From: Streptomyces dangxiongensis
GTDB lineage: Bacteria > Actinomycetota > Actinomycetes > Streptomycetales > Streptomycetaceae
Reading direction: 5' to 3'
Assembly (NCBI RefSeq): GCF_003675325.1
Contig: NZ_CP033073.1
Span: 5,580,001 to 5,644,000, forward strand
DNA length: 64,000 nt
Part shown: one piece after another, positions 7,642-15,978 of the stretch
Numbering within the stretch: the first letter of the stretch is position 1
Layout: every line of letters starts with the position of its first letter
Notes under the pieces: model-generated
What the model was told of the DNA's origin: nothing
Seen by the model: only the letters and a program-made list of their open reading frames with translations
Database searches by the model: none
Made by a program: the position numbers and the translations under genes

Positions 7642-7880
7642 ATGTCTCCGGGAGAAAGTCGTCGCGGCGCTCCGGAATCTCCGGTACCTGCGCAGGAGCG
7701 AGCGAGCCGCCGGCGGTTGGGGCGGTGGCGTCGCGCGGAGAGGCGGACCGTGGAGCGTGACCTCCACTGCCGACTGCGGCAAGAGCTGCGCGACCTCGGC
7801 ATTCACCCGCCTCTGGACCTGGAGGAGCTGGTACGGGCGTACAGCCCGACTCGTCTGCCCCTCCGGGCACTTGACAAGCA
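7642..7880 (+). pseudogene. possible remnant of an ImmA/IrrE-like metallopeptidase gene
   Basis: From ATG 7642 the frame has an Arg-rich start, then RLRQELRDLGIHPPLDLEEL, which resembles the N-terminal helix of the Streptomyces proteins that normally continue into an HExxH (ImmA/IrrE-type) domain, often called a toxin component. No HExxH follows: after about residue 75 the frame loses any likeness. It may be a truncated relic. Similarity is weak and from memory. The 7343-7641 stretch before it holds nothing I can assign. Confidence 0.25.
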
Positions 7881-8004
7881 TAATTGCAGGTCATGGGTCA
7901 TTTTTCGTGGAGCGGTGGGCCTCGTCTCACCCCGTTCCGCACCGGCTCGAACCGGACCTCACGGCAGCGAAAGTAGCCAGCGAGGTAGCCACGCCTCGTA
8001 GGGG

Positions 8005-8301
8005 CTATCGCGGGGCCTGAGGCCTCCGACGTCTGCCGGTCCCTGGACCGAGCCTCGGCGCTGCCTCCGGGGCCGGGGCGGCCTCGGTCCGGGGAAACAG
8101 GAGGCGCCGCGCCTCCGCGAGATTCGCCGCGAAGCCGTGCGGCTCCCACATGTGCCCGTTCCACCGCTGGATCGCCCGCGGAGCGCCGGGGTTCAGATGT
8201 GATCCCCTCGGACCGTCACCGCTCAGGAGAGGTACGGCGCGGAGCTGCCCGATCCTCGCGTCACGGCGCTCGGCCCACTGGGACAGGGGTTCATCGTCCA
8301 T
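8005..8301 (-). CDS. DUF6087-family small protein
   Basis: 98 residues beginning MDDEPLSQWAERRDARIGQL, with PRGSHLNPGAPRAIQRWNGHMW and ANLAEARRLLFP. This pattern fits DUF6087, a small soluble family found in streptomycetes without a known role. ATG 8301 follows AGGA. The preceding minus-strand small ORF stops 18 bases upstream, so the two probably share a transcript. The last ~25 residues are Pro/Arg rich and likely disordered. Confidence 0.55.
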   Translation of the reverse strand: MDDEPLSQWAERRDARIGQLRAVPLLSGDGPRGSHLNPGAPRAIQRWNGHMWEPHGFAANLAEARRLLFPRTEAAPAPEAAPRLGPGTGRRRRPQAPR

Positions 8302-8319
8302 TCCTCGGAGGGTAGTGGC

Positions 8320-8466
8320 TCAGGAGAGCCGGTGTTCCCAGCGCAGTGACGGGCTCTGGTCGATCCAGTACCGGTGGGACGCGGTCGTCGCGCGAAGGCG
8401 AATGGCGTCGATGTCCGGTTCCCCGGCGTTCTGCCAGGCGACAAGGGACCGCTCGACAACTGTCAC
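8320..8466 (-). CDS. 48-residue hypothetical protein upstream of DUF6087
   Basis: From GTG 8466 the frame gives 48 residues including ERSLVAWQNAGEPDIDAIRL and SHRYWIDQSPSLRWEHRL, an ordinary soluble composition with good third-position GC. It stops 18 bases before the DUF6087 start, an operon-like spacing. A GGAGG lies almost adjacent to the GTG, which is too close to be ideal, so the start is uncertain. I do not recognise it. Confidence 0.35.
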   Translation of the reverse strand: MTVVERSLVAWQNAGEPDIDAIRLRATTASHRYWIDQSPSLRWEHRLS

Positions 8467-8734
8467 ACCTCCGCGCTCACGGGACGGTCCTGGCGTAACT
8501 GCTTCCCCCGGCGGGGTGCGATGCCGCACACCCCAGGATCGGAAGGGGGATATTCCCCCACGGACGTCCAGTCGGAGCGGCCTGCGACTACAGTCGAGCG
8601 AGCGGCACTTCCGGTCCGTCAGGGGCCGCAGGGTGAGGCCGCGTCGGCCCCTGCTGCCGGCGCGTGGCATGACACCGTGGCGATGGTGGCAGGGAGGGGC
8701 AGCGCGGCCGATGCGTGAGGGAACGGGGAAGCCG

Positions 8735-9928
8735 ATGGACTCCGGCCGAACGGGGCAGTCGGCGGCCGGCATCCTGTACCGGTTCCTCACTGTCGAGCGC
8801 GCACACCGCGAGGCTCTCGCGCCGCGGGTGGTCGCCGCCGTCGGGCGTGAGCGGCTCGACCAGATCATGGACGGTACCCGCGAACGCGTCGGCGAGATCA
8901 CCGGCGTACGGGACAACCCCGACGGGCTGGTGATCGAAGGCACCAAGGGACGCGCCCTCGCCTTCGCCACCACCAGCGACGGCCATGTGCTCGATGGACT
9001 CCTGATCGCACCGGGCGCGTACCGCGCGCCGCGCCTGCGCATCCCTCTCGGGGCGCGCGCCGCCCTCGCGTGGACCGTGTGGGTGCTGCTCCTCGCCGCG
9101 CGGATCGACGCGTGCTGGCAGGCCCCCTCCCGCATCGCCTGGTGCGGCCGCCTGCTCATCGTCGCGGCCGGGTACCTGATCGTGGAGGGCTGGCGCACCC
9201 CGGCCCGGCTGCCGTGGTGGATACGCCGCGCCGTGGAGGCGGGCGCGCTCGTGGGCCTTGCCTCCGCGTGCCGACTGCCGGGACTGCCCAGGTCGGGCGG
9301 CGGGGACGCCGATCTGTTCCTGGGCGTGGCCCTGATCGCCGTCTTCGGATGCTTCCTGGTCCGGGCGCGGCGCCATCGCTGGGGGACCGCCGTGTCGCGG
9401 CCTCTCACCTTCCCTCTGCAGGGCGGGAACTGGTACATCGCACAAGGCGGCGGGCGAGGCCTGAACCATCACACGGCCTTCCCCGAGCAGCGTGGCGCCC
9501 TGGACGTGATCCAGGTCGGCCCGGGCGGTGCGCGAGCACGCGGTGCGGGCACCCGCGGAGGAAGCGAGAGCCATCTCGTGTACGGGCAGGTTCTGCACGC
9601 ACCGTGCGACGGCACGGTCGTCTCCGCCGCCGGTCACATCGACGACCAGGAACCCGGCACCATCCGGTACCAACCCCCTTACGGCAACCACGTGTTCATC
9701 GACACAGGCACCGAAATCGTCAAGCTCGCCCACCTGCGCCGCGGCACCGTGACGGTGACGACGGGCGATCCCGTGCGCGCCGGGCAGGTGCTCGGTGAAG
9801 TGGGCAACTCCGGCAACAGCACGGAGCCCCACCTGCACATCCACGCCGAACGTGACGGCGTCGGGCTGGATCTGGAATTCACCGGGATCACGGGGCCACT
9901 GTGCCGGGGGCGGACCGTCCGCACGTAG
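8735..9928 (+). CDS. membrane-anchored M23 (LytM) metallopeptidase
   Basis: About 397 residues. Residues ~1-95 are a soluble N-terminal region, followed by hydrophobic spans (ARAALAWTVWVLLLAARI, LLIVAAGYLIVEGW, LFLGVALIAVFGCFLV) and a C-terminal LytM domain. Zinc ligands are readable as NHHTAFPEQRGALD (H and D) and PHLHIH (HxH), so the domain looks catalytically complete and would cut peptidoglycan crosslinks outside the membrane. ATG 8735 has GGGGAA five bases upstream; ATG 8711 is an in-frame alternative. The gene is single and convergent with the SDR gene 13 bp downstream. Confidence 0.8.
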   Translation: MDSGRTGQSAAGILYRFLTVERAHREALAPRVVAAVGRERLDQIMDGTRERVGEITGVRDNPDGLVIEGTKGRALAFATTSDGHVLDGLLIAPGAYRAPRLRIPLGARAALAWTVWVLLLAARIDACWQAPSRIAWCGRLLIVAAGYLIVEGWRTPARLPWWIRRAVEAGALVGLASACRLPGLPRSGGGDADLFLGVALIAVFGCFLVRARRHRWGTAVSRPLTFPLQGGNWYIAQGGGRGLNHHTAFPEQRGALDVIQVGPGGARARGAGTRGGSESHLVYGQVLHAPCDGTVVSAAGHIDDQEPGTIRYQPPYGNHVFIDTGTEIVKLAHLRRGTVTVTTGDPVRAGQVLGEVGNSGNSTEPHLHIHAERDGVGLDLEFTGITGPLCRGRTVRT

Positions 9929-9941
9929 GCCTCGGCCTGCT

Positions 9942-10781
9942 TCAGGAGCCCCCGTCGGCGGGACCGGGGGCGTCGGTGCCGCGGGGCGCCATGTGGAAGT
10001 CGAACGCCAGCGTTCCCGGGTCGAGGGCCGTCGTGCCGCCGTCGACGGTGAGCACCGCGCCATTGACGTAGGACGCCGCCGGGGAGAGCAGCCAGTCGAT
10101 CGCCTCCGCGACCTCGCGCGGCTCGCCCGGCCGTCCCGGGGGCAGCGGCCTGGTCGCCTCCTCGTAGGCGGCCTCCGTCCCACCGCGCAGACCGGCCTCC
10201 TCGGCGAAGCGCGCCATGCGCCGGTCGGCCATCTCGGTCCGTACCCAGCCGGGGCACACGATGTTGGCACGTACCCCGTGACGCCCGTAGTCGACGGCCA
10301 CGGAACGGCAGAGCTGGAGCAGTGCCGCCTTGGAGGTGGCGTACGGGGCGTTGCTCGCGCCGTTGCGGAGCGCGGAGACCGAAGCGACGGCGACCACCGC
10401 TCCCCTGGACTCCAGCAGATGCGGGACCGCCGCGCGCAGCAGCAGAAGGGGACCGGTGACGTTGGTGCGCATCACGTCCTCCCAGTCCCGCAACGTCAGG
10501 TCTCCCACAGCGCCACCGCGTCCGATCCCCGCGTTCAGCACCAGTCCGTCGATCCGGCCGTGCTCGGCCAGGGCCGCCCGGACGAGCCCCTCGGCCGCGT
10601 CGGGCTCACCGACATCGGACGGGTACGCCAGCGCCCCGATCTCCTCCGCGAGGCGTCGCAGGGGTTCGGGCCGGCGGCCGGAGACGACCACGTGGTGGCC
10701 TCCCTCGCGCAACAGCCGGGCCGTGGCCTCACCGATGCCCGTGGCTCCGCCGGTCACGACGACAACCCGCTTGTCCGCCAA
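9942..10781 (-). CDS. SDR-family NAD(P)-dependent oxidoreductase
   Basis: 279 residues with the classical SDR layout: TGGATGIG cofactor loop (residues 10-17), NAGIG near 88, catalytic Ser in ASVSAL and YATSK near 150-154, then PGWVRTEM and a C-terminal GAVLTVDGGTTAL. It should reduce or oxidise a carbonyl/alcohol, but the substrate cannot be read. A ~25-residue C-terminal extension beyond the usual end is present. No operon partner is apparent. Confidence 0.85.
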   Translation of the reverse strand: MADKRVVVVTGGATGIGEATARLLREGGHHVVVSGRRPEPLRRLAEEIGALAYPSDVGEPDAAEGLVRAALAEHGRIDGLVLNAGIGRGGAVGDLTLRDWEDVMRTNVTGPLLLLRAAVPHLLESRGAVVAVASVSALRNGASNAPYATSKAALLQLCRSVAVDYGRHGVRANIVCPGWVRTEMADRRMARFAEEAGLRGGTEAAYEEATRPLPPGRPGEPREVAEAIDWLLSPAASYVNGAVLTVDGGTTALDPGTLAFDFHMAPRGTDAPGPADGGS

Positions 10782-10985
10782 CGCAGTCGCACCCCTTCAC
10801 CGAGATCATCTGGCGCATCCGACTCTAGAACCGGGGGCTCGGCCATCGGCGATTTCCGGCCAGGGACCTCGGACACGGATGGGGGAGCGGCCTTGGCGTC
10901 CTCCCCCACACCGACAGGGACCGGGGGCCCGCACGGCCTGATCACCGTGCGGGTGCCGCACCCGTTCCCTGCGTGCCCGGTGTGG

Positions 10986-12062
10986 TCAGGACGCGTCCAG
11001 GCCGGAGAGGTCGCTCTCCGCGAAGCCGGAGTCGTTCGTCGGCGCGCCGGCGAAGAAGCCCTGCATGAGCTCCTTCATGTCCAGCTTCGTGGCGCCGGCC
11101 GGGGCGGTGGGCCTGGTGCCCTTGCCCACCCGCAGTGTCAGACCCAGCTTCTTGACCTCGGCGGACTCGGCCAGCTTGGCGAGGTCCACGTCCACCTCGC
11201 TCAGCTCACCGTTCCTGAGCGTGAAGTCCGCCGTCACCTTGGCGTCGGGGGCGTCCTTCAGGTCCTTGGCGGTGGGCAGCTCCATGCCCGGCGGCAGGTC
11301 CTTGACCAGCGGGCGGATCTTGCCGAACAGCTCGGTGACCAGCGTGCGGAAGGGGGCCGTGGCGATGACGTGCTCGGTGCCGTCCCCGCCGCCGGCCGTC
11401 TTGAGCCGCACCTTGTGGGCGACGACCTCGCGGAGGGCCTTCACGAGCTTCTTCTGCGTCCTGGCGTCGAGGGACGGGCCGGGCGCGGGAGTGTCCTGGG
11501 AGCCCTGGCCCTCGGCGGCGGCCTCCCGCGTCTCCTTGGTGCTGAACTTCACCCACTTGCCCTCGAAGACGTTCTTGATCGCCCCGGCCTCCGGCGGCAG
11601 GTCTCCGGCGGCCGGTACGGGGCTGCCCGTCACCTTGCCGATGGTGTCGATGTCGGCACGCAGGTAGGCGTAGTCGCCGATCACCCGGTACTCGGCGAGG
11701 TCGCCGTCCGGGCTGCTGATCTTCATGGCCATGCCGACGAGGTCCTTCTCACCGGATTCGTCGATCGGCTTCTTCGACTGCACGGTGACCGTGATCTTCA
11801 CGCCGCTGATCAGCTTGGCGGCGTCCTCCGGGATCTCGTCGCCGGGCGCGGGGTCGGACTTGGCGTCCAGCGCCTTCAGGGACGCGACGTCGGTGTCCAG
11901 GTCGAGCTCGAAGGAGAGCGTGTCCTTCTTGCCGAGCTTGTCGAAGGCGCGGTCGAGCTTCTTGCCGGCGGAGAGCTGCTCCACCGTTCCGCAGGCGGCG
12001 GAGCCCGCGAGCACGGCACCGACGACGGCGGTGGCGGTCAGGGTCTTGCGTATGGCGCTGAT
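10986..12062 (-). CDS. secreted lipoprotein with non-canonical (ATC) start
   Basis: The frame encodes a lipoprotein: (M)ISAIRKTLTATAVVGAV, then LAGSAAC with the lipidated Cys near residue 24, followed by ~335 mostly polar residues with repeated beta-type segments (KVTADFTLRNGELSEVDVDL), like the LppX/LprG-type fold seen in actinobacterial lipoproteins. No ATG, GTG or TTG gives a complete signal peptide. GAGGAG (12069-12074) sits six bases before ATC 12062, and GTG 12014 would leave only seven residues before Cys. ATC initiation, or a mutated ATG, is the simplest reading. Function is unknown. Confidence 0.7.
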   Translation of the reverse strand: MSAIRKTLTATAVVGAVLAGSAACGTVEQLSAGKKLDRAFDKLGKKDTLSFELDLDTDVASLKALDAKSDPAPGDEIPEDAAKLISGVKITVTVQSKKPIDESGEKDLVGMAMKISSPDGDLAEYRVIGDYAYLRADIDTIGKVTGSPVPAAGDLPPEAGAIKNVFEGKWVKFSTKETREAAAEGQGSQDTPAPGPSLDARTQKKLVKALREVVAHKVRLKTAGGGDGTEHVIATAPFRTLVTELFGKIRPLVKDLPPGMELPTAKDLKDAPDAKVTADFTLRNGELSEVDVDLAKLAESAEVKKLGLTLRVGKGTRPTAPAGATKLDMKELMQGFFAGAPTNDSGFAESDLSGLDAS

Positions 12063-12544
12063 GATGGTCTCCTCGTGAGTCCGACCACGGCGTGGTCGAT
12101 CACAAGACTCATCACCGGCTCAGAAGGTTGCCCCGCCCTTCCCGCCGCCCTTCCCGCGATGCCGGAACACCCGGCGGGCAGCCGGAACCCGCGCCGGGAC
12201 CGGGCGTCAGGCCGGCCGGTCGAGTGGGCGGGCGCCGACCTTCCGGAGGTGGTGTTCGAAGACCTGCGGGCGTCCGGTGTCAGGGTGCGCAGTGCCACCA
12301 AGGACGTGATCGCCACGTCGCACAGTTCCGCCTGTACGTCCTCCCAGGTGTGGGTGACGCCCTTGCGCGGGTTCTGGCCGGTGGCGCCGATGACCGCCTC
12401 GGCGACCTCGCCGACCTCCTCGGACAGTTTGAGGATGCGCAGCAGGACGCCGTCCTGGCCGCCCTGGGCGCGGGTGGCCTCCAGGCGGGCCCACAGGGAG
12501 TCGACGGCGGGCCAGAGCCCGGCGGCGGAGTCTTGATCGCTCAT
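12038..12544 (-). CDS. MazG-like nucleotide pyrophosphohydrolase, C-terminus frameshifted
   Basis: ATG 12544. Residues ~10-90 hold the MazG-like helical core, with LRILKLSEEVGEVAEAVIGA (the EExxE metal-binding pattern), GVTHTWEDVQAELCDVAIT and LVALRTLTPDAR. Such proteins hydrolyse non-canonical nucleoside triphosphates. After TPDAR the frame turns into low-complexity residues ending at 12038. The neighbouring frame supplies VFEHHLRKVGARPLDRPA and stops at 12207, the expected end. One missing base near 12272 explains both. The core is intact, so activity may survive with a wrong tail that overlaps the lipoprotein start by 25 bp. Confidence 0.7.
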   Translation of the reverse strand: MSDQDSAAGLWPAVDSLWARLEATRAQGGQDGVLLRILKLSEEVGEVAEAVIGATGQNPRKGVTHTWEDVQAELCDVAITSLVALRTLTPDARRSSNTTSGRSAPAHSTGRPDARSRRGFRLPAGCSGIAGRAAGRAGQPSEPVMSLVIDHAVVGLTRRPSSAPYARP

Positions 12545-12597
12545 GTCCGCAGCCTGCCATGCCCGCAAGGCGGTGCCCGGCCGTTCCCGGGCGCCGT

Positions 12598-13155
12598 TCA
12601 CTCCTCGAACAGGGTGTCCTGTTCGTCGACCGCCTGTGCCCGGACCCGCTTGTTCCGGAGTCCGATCACCACGGCCGTCGCCGCCGCCGTCACGCCGAGC
12701 GCGGCCGGCACCATCCAGCCGCGGTTGAGGACGTGTCCCAGGGCGTGGTCGAGGGAGAGGCGGCCGGGTCCGGTGACGGCGAGGCCGGCCCCGACGAGAC
12801 CCAGGCTCACCGCGTGCTCGTAGCCGCCCTCCTGGGCGAAGAAGCCGTTGGGCAGGTGGACGGCCGCCGCTCCCGCCATCGCCCCGGCCGCCGCGGCGCC
12901 CGCCGCCGGGGTCGCGAGGCCCAGCGCCAGCAGGACGCCGCCGCCCGTCTCCGCCAGGCCCGACGCCGTGGCGCTGGCCTTGCCGGGCGCGTAGCCGACG
13001 GACTCCATGAACTGGCCGGTGCCCTCCAGGCCGTGTCCGCCGAACCAGCCGAACAGCTTCTGCGTGCCGTGGGCGGCCAGTACCCCGCCGGTGCCCAGCC
13101 GGAGCAGCAGCAGGCCCAGATCACGTCGGTCGTAACAGCTCACGGTGACTCCCAT
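12598..13155 (-). CDS. DoxX-family membrane protein
   Basis: 185 residues with four hydrophobic helices and the DoxX hallmarks: LLLLRLGTGGVLAAHGTQKLFGWFGG near the N-terminus and GGGVLLALGL. In mycobacteria DoxX-like proteins associate with superoxide dismutase and redox defence; here no such partner is adjacent, so only the family is claimed. The C-terminal ~60 residues (LNRGWMVPAALGVTAAATAVVIGL) add another span and an acidic tail. It starts at ATG 13155, divergent from the NTF2-like gene. Confidence 0.8.
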   Translation of the reverse strand: MGVTVSCYDRRDLGLLLLRLGTGGVLAAHGTQKLFGWFGGHGLEGTGQFMESVGYAPGKASATASGLAETGGGVLLALGLATPAAGAAAAGAMAGAAAVHLPNGFFAQEGGYEHAVSLGLVGAGLAVTGPGRLSLDHALGHVLNRGWMVPAALGVTAAATAVVIGLRNKRVRAQAVDEQDTLFEE

Positions 13156-13273
13156 GCAGACAGGCGGACAGATCCCCTCCCGCGTGTGTCAGCCTGGCAC
13201 CCCCGACACCGTCCGGCCCCCGCTGGCTGCCGTTCGGGTGGCGGGCCCGGGGGAGCGGTGTGAGCCTGACGCC

Positions 13274-13600
13274 ATGACGATTCAGCCGTCCCGGCTCAGT
13301 GATCCGGCCGTCAGGGCCTTCGTGTACGCCGTCAACTCCCACGACCTGGAGGGCTTCATGTCACTCCTGGCGCCCGGCGCGACCATGTGCGACGACGGCT
13401 CCGACCGTGACCTCGCCGAGTGGACCGACCGGGAGATCTTCTCCTCCCACGGGCACCTGGAGGTCGACAACGAGTCGGACGGCGGCCGTACCGTCCTCGC
13501 CCGCTACCGCAACGACACCTGGGGCGAGATGCGCACCAAGTGGGTCTTCACGGTCGAGGACGACGGGCGGATCTCGCGGTTCGAGACCGGGCAGGCCTGA
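13274..13600 (+). CDS. nuclear transport factor 2-like (SnoaL-type fold) protein
   Basis: 108 residues from ATG 13274: helix DPAVRAFVYAVNSHDLEGFM, then SLLAPGATMCDDGSDRDLAEW and strands RTVLARYRNDTWGEMRTKWVFTVEDDGRISRFETGQA. The helix-plus-curved-sheet order and length fit the NTF2-like superfamily. These can be enzymes, ligand carriers or simple binding domains, and nothing here fixes which. It lies between the divergent DoxX gene and the DD-carboxypeptidase gene and may be a single-gene unit. Confidence 0.65.
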   Translation: MTIQPSRLSDPAVRAFVYAVNSHDLEGFMSLLAPGATMCDDGSDRDLAEWTDREIFSSHGHLEVDNESDGGRTVLARYRNDTWGEMRTKWVFTVEDDGRISRFETGQA

Positions 13601-13720
13601 CAGGCACCCGCACGCCGAAAACGGCGCCGGTGGACCGGACTTGGCTCCGCCGGCGCGTTCCCCGGCCCCGCGCCCCACCCGTGCACCGGACCCGCGTCCG
13701 GCTCGGTGTACGGTCCCCGG

Positions 13721-14974
13721 GTGCGTGAAAGTTCCCGGCTCAGCCGGCGTGCCGTCCTCGGGCTGACGGCCGCCGCCCTCCCCCTCTCCACGGCCACCGG
13801 GGCCGCCGCCGCGACCGCGGTCGTCGGCGGCGGGCGGCTGGCCCGTCCAGGTGTCCAGGTGAGCGGTGCCACCGGACTGCCCAAGAAGCTCACCGCCCGC
13901 TCGTGGCTGGTCGCCGACCTCGACAGCGGGGAGGTCCTCGCCTCGTTCGGCGCGCACCGGCGCCTCCCGCCCGCGTCCACACTGAAGATGCTCTTCGCGG
14001 ACACCGTGCTGAAGCGGCTGGACCCCGCCGAGCGGTACCGGGTCACCGACGCCGACCTCGCCGACGTCCCGGCCGGCTCCAGCCTCGTCGGCGTCAAGCC
14101 CGGCATCACCTACACCGTCGAGCAGTTGTGGCAGGGCGTGTTCCTGCGCTCCGGCAACGACGCCGTGCACGTCCTCTCCCACCTGAACGGCGGCATCGCC
14201 CGGACGGTCGCCCAGATGCAGGCCGGAGCCGCGGACCTCCAGGCCCTGGACACCCATGTGGTCAGCCCCGACGGCTTCGACCACAAGGGACAGCTCTCCT
14301 CGGCGTACGACCTCACGCTCTTCGCCCGCCACGGCCTGAAGGACGCCGCGTTCCGCCGTTACTGCGGCACCCGGACCGCCGACTTCCCGGCGGGCGGCAA
14401 GAAGACCTTCCAGATCCAGAACACCGACCGCCTGCTGACCGGGGCGTGGGGCCTGAAGACTTACGACGGGCTGATCGGCGTCAAGAACGGCTACACCAGC
14501 CACGCCGGCAACACCTTCACCGGTGCCGCCACCCGCGGTGGGCGCACCCTGCTGGTCACCGTGATGCACCCCGGGGCCGGCGGCAACGCCGTCTACGAGG
14601 AGACCGCCGCGCTGCTCGACTGGGGCTTCGGGCACGGGCGTTCGGCGCAGGCGGTGGGCCTGCTGGTCGCGCCGCTCAGCGAGGGCGGGGTGAAGGCGAG
14701 TCCGCCGCCCATGCGGAAGCCGGCACGTCCGGCGGCCGGCGCGCCCGGTACCGGGTCCGGGAGCGGCTCGGGGTGGGGGCTGGCGGAGGCCTCGGCCGGG
14801 ACGGCCGCCCTGCTGGGCGCCGGAGCCTGGGCCCTGCGCCGACGCCGGTCACGGACGCCGGTGACCGGCGGGGGCGGCGGGGGCCGGAAGGGCAGCGAGA
14901 CCCGCGAGGGCGGCGTCGCTGGCGAAGGCGGCGTGGCCCGCGAGGGCGGCCCGAGAGGCCGTCACCGGAACTGA
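13721..14974 (+). CDS. serine-type D-Ala-D-Ala carboxypeptidase (S11)
   Basis: From GTG 13721 (alternative GTG 13706), about 417 residues. The N-terminus SRRAVLGLTAAALPLSTATG is Tat-like, with twin Arg. Penicillin-binding motifs follow in order: STLK (SxxK nucleophile), SGN (SxN), and GVKNGYT where the third motif is usually KTG. It should trim the stem-peptide terminal D-Ala outside the membrane. The C-terminus has a Pro/Gly-rich linker, one hydrophobic span (GTAALLGAGAWAL), basic residues and a Gly/Glu/Arg-rich tail with repeated REGGVA-like units, suggesting C-terminal membrane anchoring. Confidence 0.85.
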   Translation: MRESSRLSRRAVLGLTAAALPLSTATGAAAATAVVGGGRLARPGVQVSGATGLPKKLTARSWLVADLDSGEVLASFGAHRRLPPASTLKMLFADTVLKRLDPAERYRVTDADLADVPAGSSLVGVKPGITYTVEQLWQGVFLRSGNDAVHVLSHLNGGIARTVAQMQAGAADLQALDTHVVSPDGFDHKGQLSSAYDLTLFARHGLKDAAFRRYCGTRTADFPAGGKKTFQIQNTDRLLTGAWGLKTYDGLIGVKNGYTSHAGNTFTGAATRGGRTLLVTVMHPGAGGNAVYEETAALLDWGFGHGRSAQAVGLLVAPLSEGGVKASPPPMRKPARPAAGAPGTGSGSGSGWGLAEASAGTAALLGAGAWALRRRRSRTPVTGGGGGGRKGSETREGGVAGEGGVAREGGPRGRHRN

Positions 14975-15103
14975 GCGGCGCGTGCGGCCGTCACCGGAGC
15001 CGCGCGGTGTGTGCGGCGGTCGTTCCATCCATCGGTGCGTCAACTGTGCAGAGCTGGCGAAAAGTTGAGCACGCGGGCGCGGGATTGAATCGGCGTCGCG
15101 GGC

Positions 15104-15865
15104 TCAGCCCCGCCCGATGTACGGCATCCCGGTCGCCAGCACCGTCGCGAACTGCACGTTCGCCTCCAGCGGCAGCTCGGCCATGTGCCGCACCGTGCGC
15201 GCCACGTCGGCCACGTCCATGACCGGTTCCGGGGCCACCTCCCCGTTCGCCTGGAGCGCACCGGTCCGCATCCGTGCCGTCATGTCGGTCGCCGCGTTGC
15301 CGATGTCGATCTGCCCCACCGCGATGCGGTACGGCCGCCCGTCCAGCGACAGCGACCTGGTCAGCCCGGTCAGCGCGTGCTTCGTCGCGGTGTAGGCGAC
15401 CGAGTGCGGGCGGGGCGTGTGGGCCGAGACGGAACCGTTGTTGATGATCCGGCCGCCCTGCGGGTCCTGCTCCTTCATCCGCCGGTAGGCCGCCTGCGCG
15501 CACAGGAACGCGCCGTCGAGGTTGGTGTCCACCACGTGCCGCCAGGCGTCGTACGGCAGGTCCTCCTCGACCGGGACCCCGCCGGGCCCGAAGGTCCCCG
15601 CGTTGTTGAACAGCAGGTCCACCCGTCCGAACCGCTCCACCACCGCCGCGAACAACGCGTCCACGTCCTCGGGCCGGGACACGTCGGTGCGCACGGCGAG
15701 CGCGGTGCCCTCCGGCACCAGCGCCGCCGTCTCCTCCAGCGTCCCGGCGCGACGGCCGGCGAGCGCCACCGACCAGCCGTGGCGCAGCAGCTCCACGGCG
15801 ACGGCCCGTCCGATGCCGGAGCCCGCCCCGGTCACCACCGCGATCTTCGATCGTCTGTCGGTCAT
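15104..15865 (-). CDS. SDR-family oxidoreductase
   Basis: 253 residues: TGAGSGIG at the N-terminus, [10 protein letters not shown] near residue 87, [11 protein letters not shown] and [16 protein letters not shown] carrying the catalytic Ser, Tyr and Lys, and a C-terminal MPYIGRG. This is a complete classical SDR. The C-terminal portion ([23 protein letters not shown]) is typical of carbonyl reductases of the YdfG/clavulanate-reductase group. It is a lone minus-strand gene ending about 130 bp beyond the DD-carboxypeptidase stop; the Gfo/Idh gene lies 113 bp upstream on the same strand. Confidence 0.85.
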   Translation of the reverse strand: MTDRRSKIAVVTGAGSGIGRAVAVELLRHGWSVALAGRRAGTLEETAALVPEGTALAVRTDVSRPEDVDALFAAVVERFGRVDLLFNNAGTFGPGGVPVEEDLPYDAWRHVVDTNLDGAFLCAQAAYRRMKEQDPQGGRIINNGSVSAHTPRPHSVAYTATKHALTGLTRSLSLDGRPYRIAVGQIDIGNAATDMTARMRTGALQANGEVAPEPVMDVADVARTVRHMAELPLEANVQFATVLATGMPYIGRG

Positions 15866-15978
15866 GGCTCCGCAGCCTAGGCGGCAAGTCCGTCATACGG
15901 AATCGGATGTCCGCCATACGGTTATCCGACGTCGGCGGCCACCTCTCGCCCCGGCTGCCGCACCCCGTATTCCCCGGG

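Noticed and set aside
8545..8559. GGGGGATATTCCCCC inverted repeat
   Set aside because: Only six-base arms of simple G/C runs; likely by chance at this GC content.
9795..12536. A 913-codon plus-strand open frame across three genes
   Set aside because: It is antisense to the SDR, lipoprotein and MazG genes, has poor composition and no domain; it arises from high GC in the opposite strand.
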